Assembly: GCF_017464355.1 (NCBI RefSeq)
Contig: NZ_JAFUAG010000030.1
Span: 1 to 64,000 of the forward strand
Source of the DNA: Ruminococcus sp.
Lineage (GTDB): Bacteria > Bacillota > Clostridia > Oscillospirales > Ruminococcaceae
Direction of reading: 5' to 3'
DNA: 64,000 nt
Below, piece by piece: positions 32,457 to 41,589 of this stretch. Position 1 is the stretch's first letter. Every line of letters begins with the position of its first letter. The translations under genes were made by a program, and so were the position numbers. A model generated the notes under the pieces. The model saw nothing but the letters and a program-made list of their open reading frames with translations. It was not told where the DNA came from and made no database searches.

Positions 32457-34777
32457 TGCGGGTTCGCCTGCTTTCTTCTTAGTATGTTTATTTCTCCTGT
32501 GGAACCGTTTATGCGTATGTAGTCGCCGTTATGCAGCTTATCGAAAAGGTCCCTGACGCCCACCACCGAGGGTTTGCCCAGCTCGCGGGAGATTATGGCG
32601 GTATGGGACAGCAGTGAGCCTTTCTCGGAAAGTATGCCTGCGGCGCCTGTTATCATGAAGACCCAGCCGGGGTCGGTCATGCGGGCAGCGATTATCCTGC
32701 CTTTGGTATCTATATCGGGGGAGGGCTGTTCTACCAGCACCACCTCACCCTCGGCAATGCCCTCAGAGCAGGGTATGCCGCTGAGCTCCCCTGAGGCGGA
32801 GCTGCCTGTGCCGAAATCTGTAAGCACCTTATCAAAGGGGTCATCTGCGAAGACAAGGCGGGTATAGAGGGGCAGTTTTTTGAAGCCTGCCCATTTCTTC
32901 CGCCGTGAGGTGACTGTTTCCATAAGGGGGAGGGCGGTGTTTTCGGCGGCGGAGAAGAGTTCTTCCATGGTAAGGTAAAAAACGTCCTCGGTATTTGTGA
33001 GCCTTTGCTGAGATACGAAAGCCTCGCCGCAGCTGCGGACTATCTGCCGCATAAGGCCGAATATCCTGCCGCGGCTCATGCGGGAGCTTTCACGGAGCCT
33101 TATGCCTGCGGCTGCCCGTTTGGCGAAGGCCTTTGTCATGAAGCCCTTTACCTGTTCGCCCCCTGTATCCTCCCTGACGGGAGAGGCTGCTGCGATATTG
33201 CCGCACAGGCGCCAGGGCGCCACGCGGTAGGTCTGAGTTTCAAGCTTAAGTTCCTCGGGGCAGCGGTCGCCGTAATCGGCTATATAATCTTCGATGAGTT
33301 TTCCGCCCTCGGGGAAAGCCTTGGTAAGCCCGGCCAGGTCTTCCGCTGAGGAAACTTCTGCCAGCTTTGTGAGCAGACCTTTTTCCTCAAAGCGCTTTTT
33401 CATCTCATACAGCTTGCGCACGGGCTCCATGCTCTTTATGCCCTTGCTGCCTGCGATGTATTTATTGGTAAGCTCGGCGCCCTTTTCGCCGTATTTTTTC
33501 ACCAGCCGCTTTTTCAGCAGACCTGTGAAGATGAAGGTATACATATCGTTGGCCAGGGTGATATCCCACTCCCCTGCCAGTGCGTCGCAAAGCTCGGAAT
33601 AGAACTTTGTCAGCTTTGCGGGGTCGGAGGTATTCGATATCTTCTCGGAGTAGTCCTTGTATACACCGTCGAAGTAGGCTTCAAGCTTTTCCATTTTCTT
33701 GCAGTTGGTAAAAAGCAGCTGGAAGAAGCTTATCATCACCCGCATTTTGGTAAGGCCGCTGACCTTATCCCCTGTGCGGGAGACCTGTTTATCCTGCACG
33801 CCCAGCATTTCCTGCCAGACGGGAATTATCTTTTTTGAGAAAGGCAGCAGGCTGATGACATCGTACCAGTTGCTGATACGGTAATAGATACGTCCGTTGA
33901 CGCTGTCGGTCATGCTGTGGAGGGAGGCATCTATCCTTTCGGCGGTGCCGTCGTTTTTGGTGGTACGGCGGACACTGCTGCGGAAGACCATATAGTAGAC
34001 TTCCTTTACAAAGCTGATAGTCAGGGGTGAGGATATGCCGGGGTAGCTTTCGGAGATATTGCTGCTGTCAAGGACGGTGGGGTTTGAAGCATCAAGGGTG
34101 GTTATGGGGCGGGACTGGAGTATGAAGACCTCATCATCTTTTATGGCGAACTCGATATCCTGTCTTTCGCCGAAGACCTCGTTTATACGGCGGGCGGCGG
34201 CGATGAGGTCGGCTAAAAGCTTTTCGCTGAGCAGGGGGGAATCTCCCTGACGCTCATAGCAAAATTTGTCATCATGCATATCGTAGTAATACTGGGTGAC
34301 ATCTGTCCTGTCCTCGACCACGTTATTGCCTGTGCCCCTGCCCACGGCGATGACGGCTTCGCTGAGAATGCCCTGGGGATTTGAGGTGAACAGCACCCCT
34401 GAGAGTTCAGCCTGTATCATCTGCTGGACTATGACGGTCATGCCGATATCGGCAGCAGCGCCTGTGTTGGCGGCATAGGCTTCGGCGGAGGCACGGCTGT
34501 CAAGGCATTTGCGGACATAGTACTCAAGGTCGCTGCCTTTGACGTTGAGGTAGGTATCGAACTGTCCTGCGAAGGAGAATTCCCTGCCGTCCTCGCAGTG
34601 GGCGGAAGAGCGCACCGAATACAGCCCCTCGGTATCGGCCTTTGCGGCTGCGATATCCTCGGGGGACTGCACGCAGAAAAAGCGCGGGACATTCAGGCCA
34701 TTTTCCGCCATATCGAACAGGCGCCTTGCCTTAGCGCCTGTTTCGCAGCTTCGGAAATTTGAATTATCGACTATCAT
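32453..34777 (-). CDS. PEP-synthase/rifampin-phosphotransferase-like dikinase
   Basis: The 774-residue protein has an ATP-grasp domain (about 1-235: SVRSSAHCEDGREFSFAGQ, VQQMIQAELSGVLFTSNP, DIEFAIKDDEVFILQSRPIT), a long middle domain with no family call, and a swivelling phospho-His domain at the C-terminus (GSLLSHTAIISRELGKPSVV, His725). It lacks the PEP/pyruvate barrel of true PEP synthase. The layout is that of rifampin phosphotransferase: ATP gives AMP, phosphate and a phosphorylated acceptor. Here the middle domain should bind the acceptor, possibly a lipid given the UbiA neighbour. Overlaps of 4 nt join it to both neighbours. Confidence 0.85.
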   Translation of the reverse strand: MIVDNSNFRSCETGAKARRLFDMAENGLNVPRFFCVQSPEDIAAAKADTEGLYSVRSSAHCEDGREFSFAGQFDTYLNVKGSDLEYYVRKCLDSRASAEAYAANTGAAADIGMTVIVQQMIQAELSGVLFTSNPQGILSEAVIAVGRGTGNNVVEDRTDVTQYYYDMHDDKFCYERQGDSPLLSEKLLADLIAAARRINEVFGERQDIEFAIKDDEVFILQSRPITTLDASNPTVLDSSNISESYPGISSPLTISFVKEVYYMVFRSSVRRTTKNDGTAERIDASLHSMTDSVNGRIYYRISNWYDVISLLPFSKKIIPVWQEMLGVQDKQVSRTGDKVSGLTKMRVMISFFQLLFTNCKKMEKLEAYFDGVYKDYSEKISNTSDPAKLTKFYSELCDALAGEWDITLANDMYTFIFTGLLKKRLVKKYGEKGAELTNKYIAGSKGIKSMEPVRKLYEMKKRFEEKGLLTKLAEVSSAEDLAGLTKAFPEGGKLIEDYIADYGDRCPEELKLETQTYRVAPWRLCGNIAAASPVREDTGGEQVKGFMTKAFAKRAAAGIRLRESSRMSRGRIFGLMRQIVRSCGEAFVSQQRLTNTEDVFYLTMEELFSAAENTALPLMETVTSRRKKWAGFKKLPLYTRLVFADDPFDKVLTDFGTGSSASGELSGIPCSEGIAEGEVVLVEQPSPDIDTKGRIIAARMTDPGWVFMITGAAGILSEKGSLLSHTAIISRELGKPSVVGVRDLFDKLHNGDYIRINGSTGEINILRRKQANPQ

Positions 34778-35688
34778 GGCAGTTTAAAGCCGAAGCGTAT
34801 AGAGAGGATATAGGCTGCCACGGTGATGAGCATGATACTTTCCTGGATATAGGTATATCTTTCCACCTTATCGACGATCTTGAACTTATTGGGGTCGCCC
34901 ATGAATTCGATGAACTTCCAGGTCATCCAGCAGACGTTTATGAACAGTGCGGCTACGGATATCTTGGAGAGGTTCCAGACGAGGATAAAGTTAGTGATGA
35001 TATCGAGGATAGTAACGACAAGGGCGAAGGTAGCGGCTTTTTTATAGCCGAAGAGTTTTGAGTAGGTAACGTACTCGGTCTCGTCCTTGGGGGCACGGAT
35101 CTTTCTGGTGACTTCCCAGATAAGCGCGGGGAAGTAGAGGGTCATGACGGCCATGATATTCTGTAAAGTGACTATTTTAAGGTCATACTTGATGATAGCG
35201 AAGGAGATGATATAGATATTCATTATCATCTGCACGGGGTTATGGGTAACGAGGGCGAGGGGAAGGCTTTTCTGTATCTTCTTTTTGCTGAAGAACCACA
35301 GGGACATAAGTGTGCCGTAGATATAGAGGAACAGGAAGAACGGGAAGTTATTCATGAACACCAGGTTCAGCACGGCGGTAAGGGCAATAAGGCAGCCGCA
35401 GAAGATAGCCAGGTCCTTTTTAGTTACCCTGCCCGAGGGGAGGGGTCTGTGGGCGAACAGGCGGCAGTCAAGCTCATAGTCCTTGAAGTCATCTGCTATC
35501 CTGAGCCAGCAGAGGAAGCTGAAAACTGTGAAGGCGCCTACGAATTCGGGGATACCGATATTGAATTTAGTGACGCCGTGGTTCAGCAGGACTATGAAGT
35601 AGATCTCCCCGAAAACTATTATACCCAGTATCAGTCTGGGCAGCAGGGGGTACATTTCCTTGAAGTAGATGTTAAGTCGTTTAAGCAT
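34774..35688 (-). CDS. UbiA-family prenyltransferase
   Basis: UbiA enzymes move isoprenyl chains onto aromatic or other acceptors within the membrane. The 304-residue protein has about eight to nine TM helices and the first Asp-rich motif as RIADDFKDYELDC, followed by HRPLPSGRV. The second motif region is VTRKIRAPKDETEYVTYS, where the second Asp-rich motif is reduced but KIRAPKDE is kept. It heads a four-gene unit with 4-nt overlaps. AGGAGAGG precedes the ATG. The product cannot be named. Confidence 0.88.
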   Translation of the reverse strand: MLKRLNIYFKEMYPLLPRLILGIIVFGEIYFIVLLNHGVTKFNIGIPEFVGAFTVFSFLCWLRIADDFKDYELDCRLFAHRPLPSGRVTKKDLAIFCGCLIALTAVLNLVFMNNFPFFLFLYIYGTLMSLWFFSKKKIQKSLPLALVTHNPVQMIMNIYIISFAIIKYDLKIVTLQNIMAVMTLYFPALIWEVTRKIRAPKDETEYVTYSKLFGYKKAATFALVVTILDIITNFILVWNLSKISVAALFINVCWMTWKFIEFMGDPNKFKIVDKVERYTYIQESIMLITVAAYILSIRFGFKLP

Positions 35689-35852
35689 TTTTGTCCTCTC
35701 CTTTTTGATTTTTTTATCTTTACGCTGTTTTGCATTTTTACTGACTTGGGTTGGGTATTTGGCAGATTATCGTAGTTTGCTGTTCTTATCGGTGGGACTG
35801 GGTATTTGGCGTATTATCATGGTTTGCTGCTCTTATCGGTGGGACTGGGTAT

Positions 35853-36160
35853 CGACCGCCGAAAGCGCTTCGCTGTTCGGCTGGGGGGCGCGAGCGGTCG
35901 TTGTTCCCTCTTGCTTTTGTTTGTACGGGGAATTTGTTCGCCCAACAAATTTTGCGACCGCCCGCGGTTTTATTGGCGGGGAGTTTGTTGTTCTTATCGC
36001 TTATCTGGTTGCTTTGCTCTTTTTGTTTGCTTGTGATCTTGGGTTTGTGCCTTGGTGATTGAGGGCTCTGCCCTTTCATCAGCTTTGCTGATGTTGGACT
36101 CCCCGCAAGCCTGCTGGCGCGAGGCTTGACCGCGCGCTTTATTTCCTTGGCAGTTTCCGC
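35853..36160. repeat. GC-rich dispersed repeat of about 300 bp, copy 2
   Basis: This diverged copy of 16743-17036 separates the UbiA operon from the CarS-like gene. Before it, 35747-35845 carries a near-duplicated stretch built on TTATCGGTGGGACTGGGTAT. The reading frames across it are repeat artefacts. Confidence 0.75.
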
Positions 36161-36203
36161 TTGAACTGCGATCTTTCGCCCCTGCCAACAATTATGAATT
36201 ATC

Positions 36204-36791
36204 CTAAACGTTTCTTCGGATACGCAATGCGTACAGGCTGAGGTTTATTACTATATGTGTCAGCCCGCCTACAAGTATGTATGCCCAGTATTCCCAAAAG
36301 CTGAAGCCGCATATTATCGCAAGACACAGGGTAACTCCCAGCAGTGAGTCTATCTGGTCGATGATGAAAAAAAGCACACCAAGTCCGCCCTTTGCGGTCT
36401 TCCCGGGGGTGATGTCAAGTCTGCGCTTGATAAAGCTGTTGGGAAGTTCAAACAGCACATACACAAACCCGAACAGCAGACCTATGGCCAGGTTATAGAG
36501 CAGGGTATTCTCGCTTACCTGATATAGTCTGTTACGTGCGGTCAGTGTGGGGGAAAGTCTGCTGATGAGCCCCCAGGCCGTCTGGGAGATACCGCAGCAC
36601 ACTGTCATTCCCCAGAAGCCTTTCCAGCTTTTGTTATCACCGAAGATACGTCTGCCGTCACGGAAATTTCTTCCGCCGTCCATGGGCGGGTGGCTTTTTT
36701 TGAAGTAGGGGGTCTTGGTGAATATCATGTTCATTATGCCCGCCATTATCAGCCCCATGAGAGTGACGTACATCTCTGCCAGCTGTATCAT
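36204..36791 (-). CDS. CarS-like (DUF46) CDP-lipid synthase family membrane protein
   Basis: Archaeal CarS makes CDP-archaeol from CTP and an unsaturated archaetidic acid; bacterial relatives are uncharacterised. The 195-residue protein has about five TM helices and the family block PMDGGRNFRDGRRIFGDNKS followed by WKGFWG, matching P.D.G....g.rifGd.KT.rG. A second conserved segment is LDITPGKTAKGGLGVLFFIID, with Asp residues. It overlaps the DgkA-like gene by 4 nt. Together they could phosphorylate a lipid alcohol and then activate it with CTP. Confidence 0.82.
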   Translation of the reverse strand: MIQLAEMYVTLMGLIMAGIMNMIFTKTPYFKKSHPPMDGGRNFRDGRRIFGDNKSWKGFWGMTVCCGISQTAWGLISRLSPTLTARNRLYQVSENTLLYNLAIGLLFGFVYVLFELPNSFIKRRLDITPGKTAKGGLGVLFFIIDQIDSLLGVTLCLAIICGFSFWEYWAYILVGGLTHIVINLSLYALRIRRNV

Positions 36792-37162
36792 CTGAACACC
36801 TCTATTATCTTGGGGATAAGAATGACCCCCTGGGATATGAGAAATGTCATACCGAAGATGAAAACGGCAGAAGAGCCGATATCTTTTATGCGCTTGTTGA
36901 CCTCGGTTATCTCGTTATGGTAGTTGTCTATTATATGTTCTATGACGGTGTTGAGGTATTCCGAGGAAAAGGTGGCGGTGGCAGTTATCAGCCAGATGAG
37001 GAATTCCGTTTTACTGCTTTTCAACAGAATGTTAAGTATCAGGCAGATGCCGCCGATCACGGTATAGTCGCGGTAGTTGCGCTCGTTTTTCAGGCACCAT
37101 ACTATGCCCCTCACTGCACATACGGAGCTGTCGATGAGGTGTCGGTTTTTTAGTCTTCTCAA
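36788..37162 (-). CDS. dgkA: DgkA-family lipid kinase
   Basis: Small membrane kinases of this family phosphorylate diacylglycerol or undecaprenol. The protein has three TM helices and the catalytic block EYLNTVIEHIIDNYHNE, followed by KRIKDIGSSAVFI, with the expected Glu and Asp. A TTG start at 37162 behind AAAGGA gives 124 residues, normal for the family. An ATG at 37225 is part of the -10 box itself, upstream of the transcript start, so it cannot be used from this promoter. The CarS-like gene follows by 4-nt overlap. Confidence 0.85.
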   Translation of the reverse strand: MRRLKNRHLIDSSVCAVRGIVWCLKNERNYRDYTVIGGICLILNILLKSSKTEFLIWLITATATFSSEYLNTVIEHIIDNYHNEITEVNKRIKDIGSSAVFIFGMTFLISQGVILIPKIIEVFR

Positions 37163-37223
37163 TTCTTTTCGTCCTTTTGATAGCTTTGAAAGCCCTTGAA
37201 ATAGGGGTGTTGCATTTTTAACC

Positions 37224-37252
37224 ATTATAACACTTTATATACAATTTGTCAA
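37224..37252 (-). promoter_or_regulatory. Promoter of the dgkA-carS-like unit
   Basis: On the minus strand TTGACA (37252-37247), a 17-nt spacer and TATAAT (37229-37224) form a consensus promoter. Its position rules out the upstream ATG of the kinase frame. Confidence 0.8.
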
Positions 37253-37531
37253 TGACGGGGTAATGAGAATAAGAAGTACGTTATGCGAAAAGCGTGTGTA
37301 AAAAGCGGTGATGACTTCCATATTTTAGCAGATGTATTTGTGGGGGCGGTGGCAGGGGCAGGGTATCTGTTTTCGTTAAATATTTTGGCTGACAGCGTTA
37401 ACGTATATCATTTAACAATTAATGTCAATGCAGATTGACCAGAATAATAACAGCAATGGGCGGCAAATTTTATTGATTATGCTTGTTCGGGCAAAAAAAG
37501 TTGCCGCAACGGCAAGAAAACTGTCAATCCC
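37253..37531. other. Gap without a gene
   Basis: This stretch between divergent promoters holds no credible frame. The only structure seen is a TTGCCG/CGGCAA hairpin near 37500-37515, just before the next promoter. Confidence 0.5.
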
Positions 37532-37560
37532 TTGACATTTATTTAAGCAAGTAGTATAAT
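37532..37560 (+). promoter_or_regulatory. Promoter of the second dockerin/C39 gene
   Basis: TTGACA (37532-37537), a 17-nt spacer and TATAAT (37555-37560). A leader of about 35 nt ends in AGGGGAG before the ATG. Confidence 0.85.
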
Positions 37561-37601
37561 GTCTACAGTGCAAAAATAAAGAAATTTGTAAGGGGAGCAC
37601 T

Positions 37602-38516
37602 ATGGGTTTAAATCATTTAACCAAAATAATGATAGCCGCACTGTCAGCAGGGGTGTATGCACTGACGGCTGCGGCTGCTTTATTAGGTGACGTTAACGGC
37701 GACGATGAAGTGAATGTAACAGATGTTATGGTGACAGCTGCCCACGTCAAGGGTATAAGGGCGCTGGAGGGCGAAAGCTTTTCTGCGGCGGACACTGACG
37801 GTGACGGCGAGGTCACTGTAACCGACCTCATGCGCTTAGCGGCGCAGGTCAAGGGGATAAGGCCGCTGGGGCAGGAGGTACCTGTGGAGGAGCCGCCTGT
37901 TTCTGCCAATGCTAAAAAGCTGGACGTGGAGTGCGTATTGCAGCTGCCTGAGCTGCCTACGGGCTGCGAGGTGACTTCGCTGGCCGCACTGCTGAGGTAC
38001 AAGGGCTATGCTGCTGACAAGGTGACGCTTTCACGGGAATATCTGCCAAAGCAGTATTTCTATTACAGTGATGGTGAACTTTACGGGGCGGACTTTGTGC
38101 ATGAGTTTGCGGGAGAGCCCGAAACTTCTTATTCATACGGGTGCTATGCGCCCTGCATAGTAACGGCGGCAAACTCTTATCTGGCAGATATGGGTTCTGC
38201 GGAGCGTGCCCATGATATGACAGGCACTGAGCTGCGGGTGCTTTTCAGCGAGTACATCGACAAGGGTCAGCCTGTGATGATATGGATAACCAGCGGCGGC
38301 CTGGCGGAAAGTCAGCTGACCGACAGCTGGCTGACCCCTGAGGGAAAGACAGTGCAGTGGCGCAGCAACGAGCATTGCGTGCTGCTGACAGGCTACGACC
38401 TCGGCAAAGGTGTGGTGTATGCTGCCGACCCCATGAAAGGCGACAACACCTTTGATATGGCTCTGCTTGAAAAACGCTTCGCCGAGTTCGGCAAACAAAG
38501 CGTCAGCATATGGTAA
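37602..38516 (+). CDS. Secreted dockerin protein with a C39-like cysteine peptidase domain
   Basis: The 304-residue protein has a signal peptide (1-27), a type I dockerin at the N-terminus (29-88: DVNGDDEVNVTD, DTDGDGEVTVTD) and a C39-like papain-fold domain (105-304). Probable Cys122 (LPTGCEVTSLAALL) and His258 (EHCVLLTGYD) form the active site; Asp276 (AADP) may orient the His. It shares YGCYAP and the surrounding layout with 14342-16645 but lacks the Fn3 and SH3-like parts. It should dock on a scaffold and act outside the cell. The substrate is unknown. Confidence 0.88.
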   Translation: MGLNHLTKIMIAALSAGVYALTAAAALLGDVNGDDEVNVTDVMVTAAHVKGIRALEGESFSAADTDGDGEVTVTDLMRLAAQVKGIRPLGQEVPVEEPPVSANAKKLDVECVLQLPELPTGCEVTSLAALLRYKGYAADKVTLSREYLPKQYFYYSDGELYGADFVHEFAGEPETSYSYGCYAPCIVTAANSYLADMGSAERAHDMTGTELRVLFSEYIDKGQPVMIWITSGGLAESQLTDSWLTPEGKTVQWRSNEHCVLLTGYDLGKGVVYAADPMKGDNTFDMALLEKRFAEFGKQSVSIW

Positions 38517-38520
38517 AGCC

Positions 38521-38635
38521 GCAAAGGCGGGTCTTGTAGAGTTGCTTATGTATTCTGCCGGGGGAAAACTTTCTGAAGAAAGGGTCCCCCCAATAAAATA
38601 CATCAGCAGCTTTGCAAGACCCGCCTTGTGTCTTT
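38521..38635. terminator. Nested hairpin element between convergent genes
   Basis: Outer arms AGGCGGGTCTTG and CAAGACCCGCCT, with TATGTATT and AATACAT inside, enclose an inner GGGGG...CCCCC hairpin carrying CTTTCTGAAGAAAGG. The inner module recurs in the large inverted repeat at 57969-58283. It probably ends both genes. Confidence 0.7.
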
Positions 38636-38636
38636 A

Positions 38637-39137
38637 TCATTTGAAAAGGGTGCAGAGCCAGGCGGCAAGGGCGGAGGCTGCGGGGAAGATGACCAGGAGT
38701 TTGAGCAGCTGGCTTTTGAGGTTATAGCCGTATTTTCTGTTATTGTAGACGGGGGCGACCTCGGGGTAATAGAACTGGAAAAAGCGAGCCTTGCAGAGCA
38801 GGAAGCCGTCGAAGAAGGTCATATCGTAGAGCTTATAGATAGTGAAGATAAGCACAAAGCGGGTGAAGAACTGACGGAAACCATAGCCGCACCTGAAACC
38901 GTCCCAGATAGAAACGGCGCCTATGCCGAGGATAATGAGAATGCTCATGCCCATTATTACCCAGCCCATTTTTCTGGCGCCGCCGAAGGGTTCATCGGGG
39001 CGGGGCTTAAGCAGTTCGAGGGCTTCTTTTGGGGCTGAGGACAGGAACTTCTCATTCTGTATCATGGTGACAGCTGAGATGAGCAGCATGGTAATGGCTG
39101 CGCAGAATACTATTGCAAGAAATATGGTCAAGAACAT
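38637..39137 (-). CDS. Membrane protein of unknown function
   Basis: The 166-residue protein has about four TM helices: the start to 25, 57-77, 87-105 and 142-163. A hydrophilic loop 28-55 contains LLKPRPDEPFGGARKMGW. CAGGAGG precedes the ATG. The upstream sequence carries TTAGTC/GACTAA arms (39172-39185) that could be an operator. The family is not recognised. Confidence 0.65.
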   Translation of the reverse strand: MFLTIFLAIVFCAAITMLLISAVTMIQNEKFLSSAPKEALELLKPRPDEPFGGARKMGWVIMGMSILIILGIGAVSIWDGFRCGYGFRQFFTRFVLIFTIYKLYDMTFFDGFLLCKARFFQFYYPEVAPVYNNRKYGYNLKSQLLKLLVIFPAASALAAWLCTLFK

Positions 39138-39243
39138 AGTGTACCTCCTGAAAGATATTGGTGATTTGAATTAGTCAAGACTAACCCAATGACAATTGTA
39201 GCACATTTCGGCTAAGATGTCAATAAGTCAGAACGAACATAAA

Positions 39244-39274
39244 ACCCCCGTATGCTTTATTGCACGCGGGGGCT
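39244..39274 (-). terminator. Terminator of htpG
   Basis: CCCCCG and CGGGGG arms enclose a 17-nt loop, with TTTTATG following on the minus strand, 38 nt past the htpG stop. Confidence 0.75.
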
Positions 39275-39311
39275 GAGTTTTTATCAGTATGGGTCTGACA
39301 GGACTGACGGT

Positions 39312-41204
39312 TTACTTGGTCATCAGCTTGCAGACGAGGTTTGCGAACTCTACGGGGTCTTCTATGCTGAGGCCTTCGATGAGGAGAGCCTGGTCGTAGA
39401 GGAGCTTGGTGTACTCCTTCAGGGTATCCTTATCCTCGGCATAGAGGGTCTTGAGCTTGCCGAATATCTCGTGGTTGGGGTTTATCTCAAGGGCCTTGTC
39501 AGCCTTGACACGGTTGGTGTCGTTCTGGGGCATGGCGTTTAGCACCTTTTCCATTTCGATAGAGATCATGCCGCCGTCGCTGGACAGGCATACGGGGTGG
39601 GATTTCAGCTTTTTGGAGAGGCGGACGGTAGTTACCTTGCCTGCGATAGAATCAGCCATAAAGGTGAACATATCCTTGTTCTCCTCGTCAAGCTTCCTGG
39701 CCTCTTCCTTTTCCTCCTCGGTATCGAGGTCGATATCTGCGTCGCTGATAGACTTGAAGTTCTTGCCGTCATAGTTTATCATGACCTTTACGCAGAACTC
39801 ATCGACGTCCTGGGTCATGTAGAGGACTTCGTAGCCCTTGTCCTTTATCTTCTCGATCTGGGGCAGCTTGTCTATGCGCTCCTTGGTCTCGCCGCAGGCA
39901 TAGTAGATGTACTGCTGATCCTCCTTCATACGGGAAACATACTCTTTAAGGGTAACGTTCTTGCCGTCCTCAAAGGTAGACTTGAACATCAGCAGATCCT
40001 TAAGGGTGTCGATAGCTGCGCCGTAGCTCTGGTAAATGCCGAACTTGAACTGCAGGCCGAAGACATCGAAGAACTTCTCATACTTCTCGCGGTCGTTTTT
40101 CAGCAGCTTTGCCAACTCGTTCTTTACGGACTTCTCAACGTTCTTGGCGATTATCTTCACCTGTCTGTCCTGCTGGAGCATTTCACGGGAGATGTTCAGG
40201 GAGAGGTCCTCGCTGTCAACTACGCCCTTTACAAAGCCGAACCAGTCAGGCAGGAGGTCGCCGCACTTATCCATTATCAGCACACCGCTGGAGTAGAGCT
40301 GGAGACCCTTTTCGTAGTCCTTGGAATAGAAATCGAAGGGTGCCTTTGAGGGGATATAGAGCAGTGCATCGTAGGTGGCAATGCCCTCGTTATGGGAATG
40401 GATATGGGTAATGGGCTCCTGATAATCAAAGAACTTTTCGGAGTAGAAGCTGTTGTACTCCTCCTCGGTCAGCTCGTTCTTGTTCTTCTTCCATATGGGG
40501 GTCATGCTGTTGAGAGTTTCGACCTCCATAGTGGAAGTGGGCTCCTCGCCCTCCTCGGCATAGTTCTTATGCTCCACCTCCATTTTAATGGGGAAGCGGA
40601 TATAGTCGGAATACTTCTTTATCAGCTGTCTTATGCGGTATTCCTCGCAGTACTCGGAATACTTGTCGTCCTCGGTATCGTCCTTGAGGAACATGGTTAT
40701 CTTGGTACCTGCGGTCTCCTTTTCGGCGGGCTCGACAGTGTAGCCGTCAACGCCGTTGGACTTCCACAGGTAGGCCTTGTCGCTGCCGTAGGCCTTGGTC
40801 AGCACCTGAACTTCCTTAGCCACCATAAAGGTAGAATAGAAGCCCACACCGAACTGGCCGATGATATCCACATCTTCACCAAGGTCGTTATCTGTCTTGA
40901 AAGCGAGAGAGCCTGACTGAGCGATAGTGCCCAGGTTATTCTCCAGTTCCTCCTCGGTCATGCCTATGCCGTTATCCTCTACTATGAGAGTCCCGGCCTC
41001 TTTATCGGCGGATACGGTTATGGCGAAATCGTCCTTGTTAAGGCCGACGCTTGTATCTGTCAGGGACTTGAAGTAAAGCTTGTCGATAGCGTCACTGGCA
41101 TTGGAGATGACTTCTCTGAGGAATATCTCCTTATGAGTATAGATAGAGTTTATCATCATATCCAGAAGTCTTTTCGACTCTGCTTTGAACTGTTTGGTTT
41201 CCAT
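39312..41204 (-). CDS. htpG: Chaperone protein HtpG (bacterial Hsp90)
   Basis: HtpG is an ATP-driven dimeric chaperone. The 630-residue protein has the GHKL ATPase domain (1-220: [14 protein letters not shown] with the catalytic Glu and Asn, [20 protein letters not shown]), the middle domain with [11 protein letters not shown], and a C-terminal dimer domain ([17 protein letters not shown]). It is full length. AAGGAG lies 10 nt before the ATG. A perfect CIRCE element in the leader implies control by HrcA, placing it in the class I heat-shock regulon. Confidence 0.98.
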   Translation of the reverse strand: METKQFKAESKRLLDMMINSIYTHKEIFLREVISNASDAIDKLYFKSLTDTSVGLNKDDFAITVSADKEAGTLIVEDNGIGMTEEELENNLGTIAQSGSLAFKTDNDLGEDVDIIGQFGVGFYSTFMVAKEVQVLTKAYGSDKAYLWKSNGVDGYTVEPAEKETAGTKITMFLKDDTEDDKYSEYCEEYRIRQLIKKYSDYIRFPIKMEVEHKNYAEEGEEPTSTMEVETLNSMTPIWKKNKNELTEEEYNSFYSEKFFDYQEPITHIHSHNEGIATYDALLYIPSKAPFDFYSKDYEKGLQLYSSGVLIMDKCGDLLPDWFGFVKGVVDSEDLSLNISREMLQQDRQVKIIAKNVEKSVKNELAKLLKNDREKYEKFFDVFGLQFKFGIYQSYGAAIDTLKDLLMFKSTFEDGKNVTLKEYVSRMKEDQQYIYYACGETKERIDKLPQIEKIKDKGYEVLYMTQDVDEFCVKVMINYDGKNFKSISDADIDLDTEEEKEEARKLDEENKDMFTFMADSIAGKVTTVRLSKKLKSHPVCLSSDGGMISIEMEKVLNAMPQNDTNRVKADKALEINPNHEIFGKLKTLYAEDKDTLKEYTKLLYDQALLIEGLSIEDPVEFANLVCKLMTK

Positions 41205-41239
41205 TAGTTTTCAGCTCCTTAGATATTTTCTGCAAATAT

Positions 41240-41275
41240 TTAGCACTCCCTTGCTTTGAGTGCTAAATATATTAT
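41240..41275 (-). promoter_or_regulatory. CIRCE element and -10 box of htpG
   Basis: TTAGCACTC (41240-41248), a 9-nt spacer and GAGTGCTAA (41258-41266) match the HrcA operator exactly. TATAAT on the minus strand at about 41275-41270 lies just upstream, so HrcA would block the start of transcription. Confidence 0.95.
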
Positions 41276-41527
41276 ACCTCATGTGCCGAAAAATGCAAGG
41301 GGTTACACAAAATATCTATGATTTGTTTACACTTTTTAAATATACGTACTCAGGAATACGGCTTTGTATTTTTTGTGAACGGCGGGGTGGGTATGTTCAT
41401 GGTACGGAAATATTCGGTGTGGGAAATATCATTTATGAAGATGATGTGTACAGAGGGAGGAGTCTGTTAAATTCGCGGACATATTCGGTGCGGAAAATAT
41501 CGTTTATGATGAAAGTATTAACGGTGC

Positions 41528-41556
41528 TTTACTTTTCCTCTGAAATGTGGTATAAT
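41528..41556 (+). promoter_or_regulatory. Promoter of the CPBP protease gene
   Basis: TTTACT (41528-41533), a 17-nt spacer and TATAAT (41551-41556). Upstream, 41407-41440 and 41481-41514 are imperfect direct copies of each other (ATATTCGGTG.GG.AAATATC), possible regulator sites. Confidence 0.65.
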
Positions 41557-41589
41557 CATGTGGAACGCTTTTTTAGGAGTGATACTTGC

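Noticed and set aside
41260..41589. N-terminal extension of the CPBP protease
   Set aside because: It runs through the CIRCE region, direct repeats and the gene's own promoter, and contains no family sequence.
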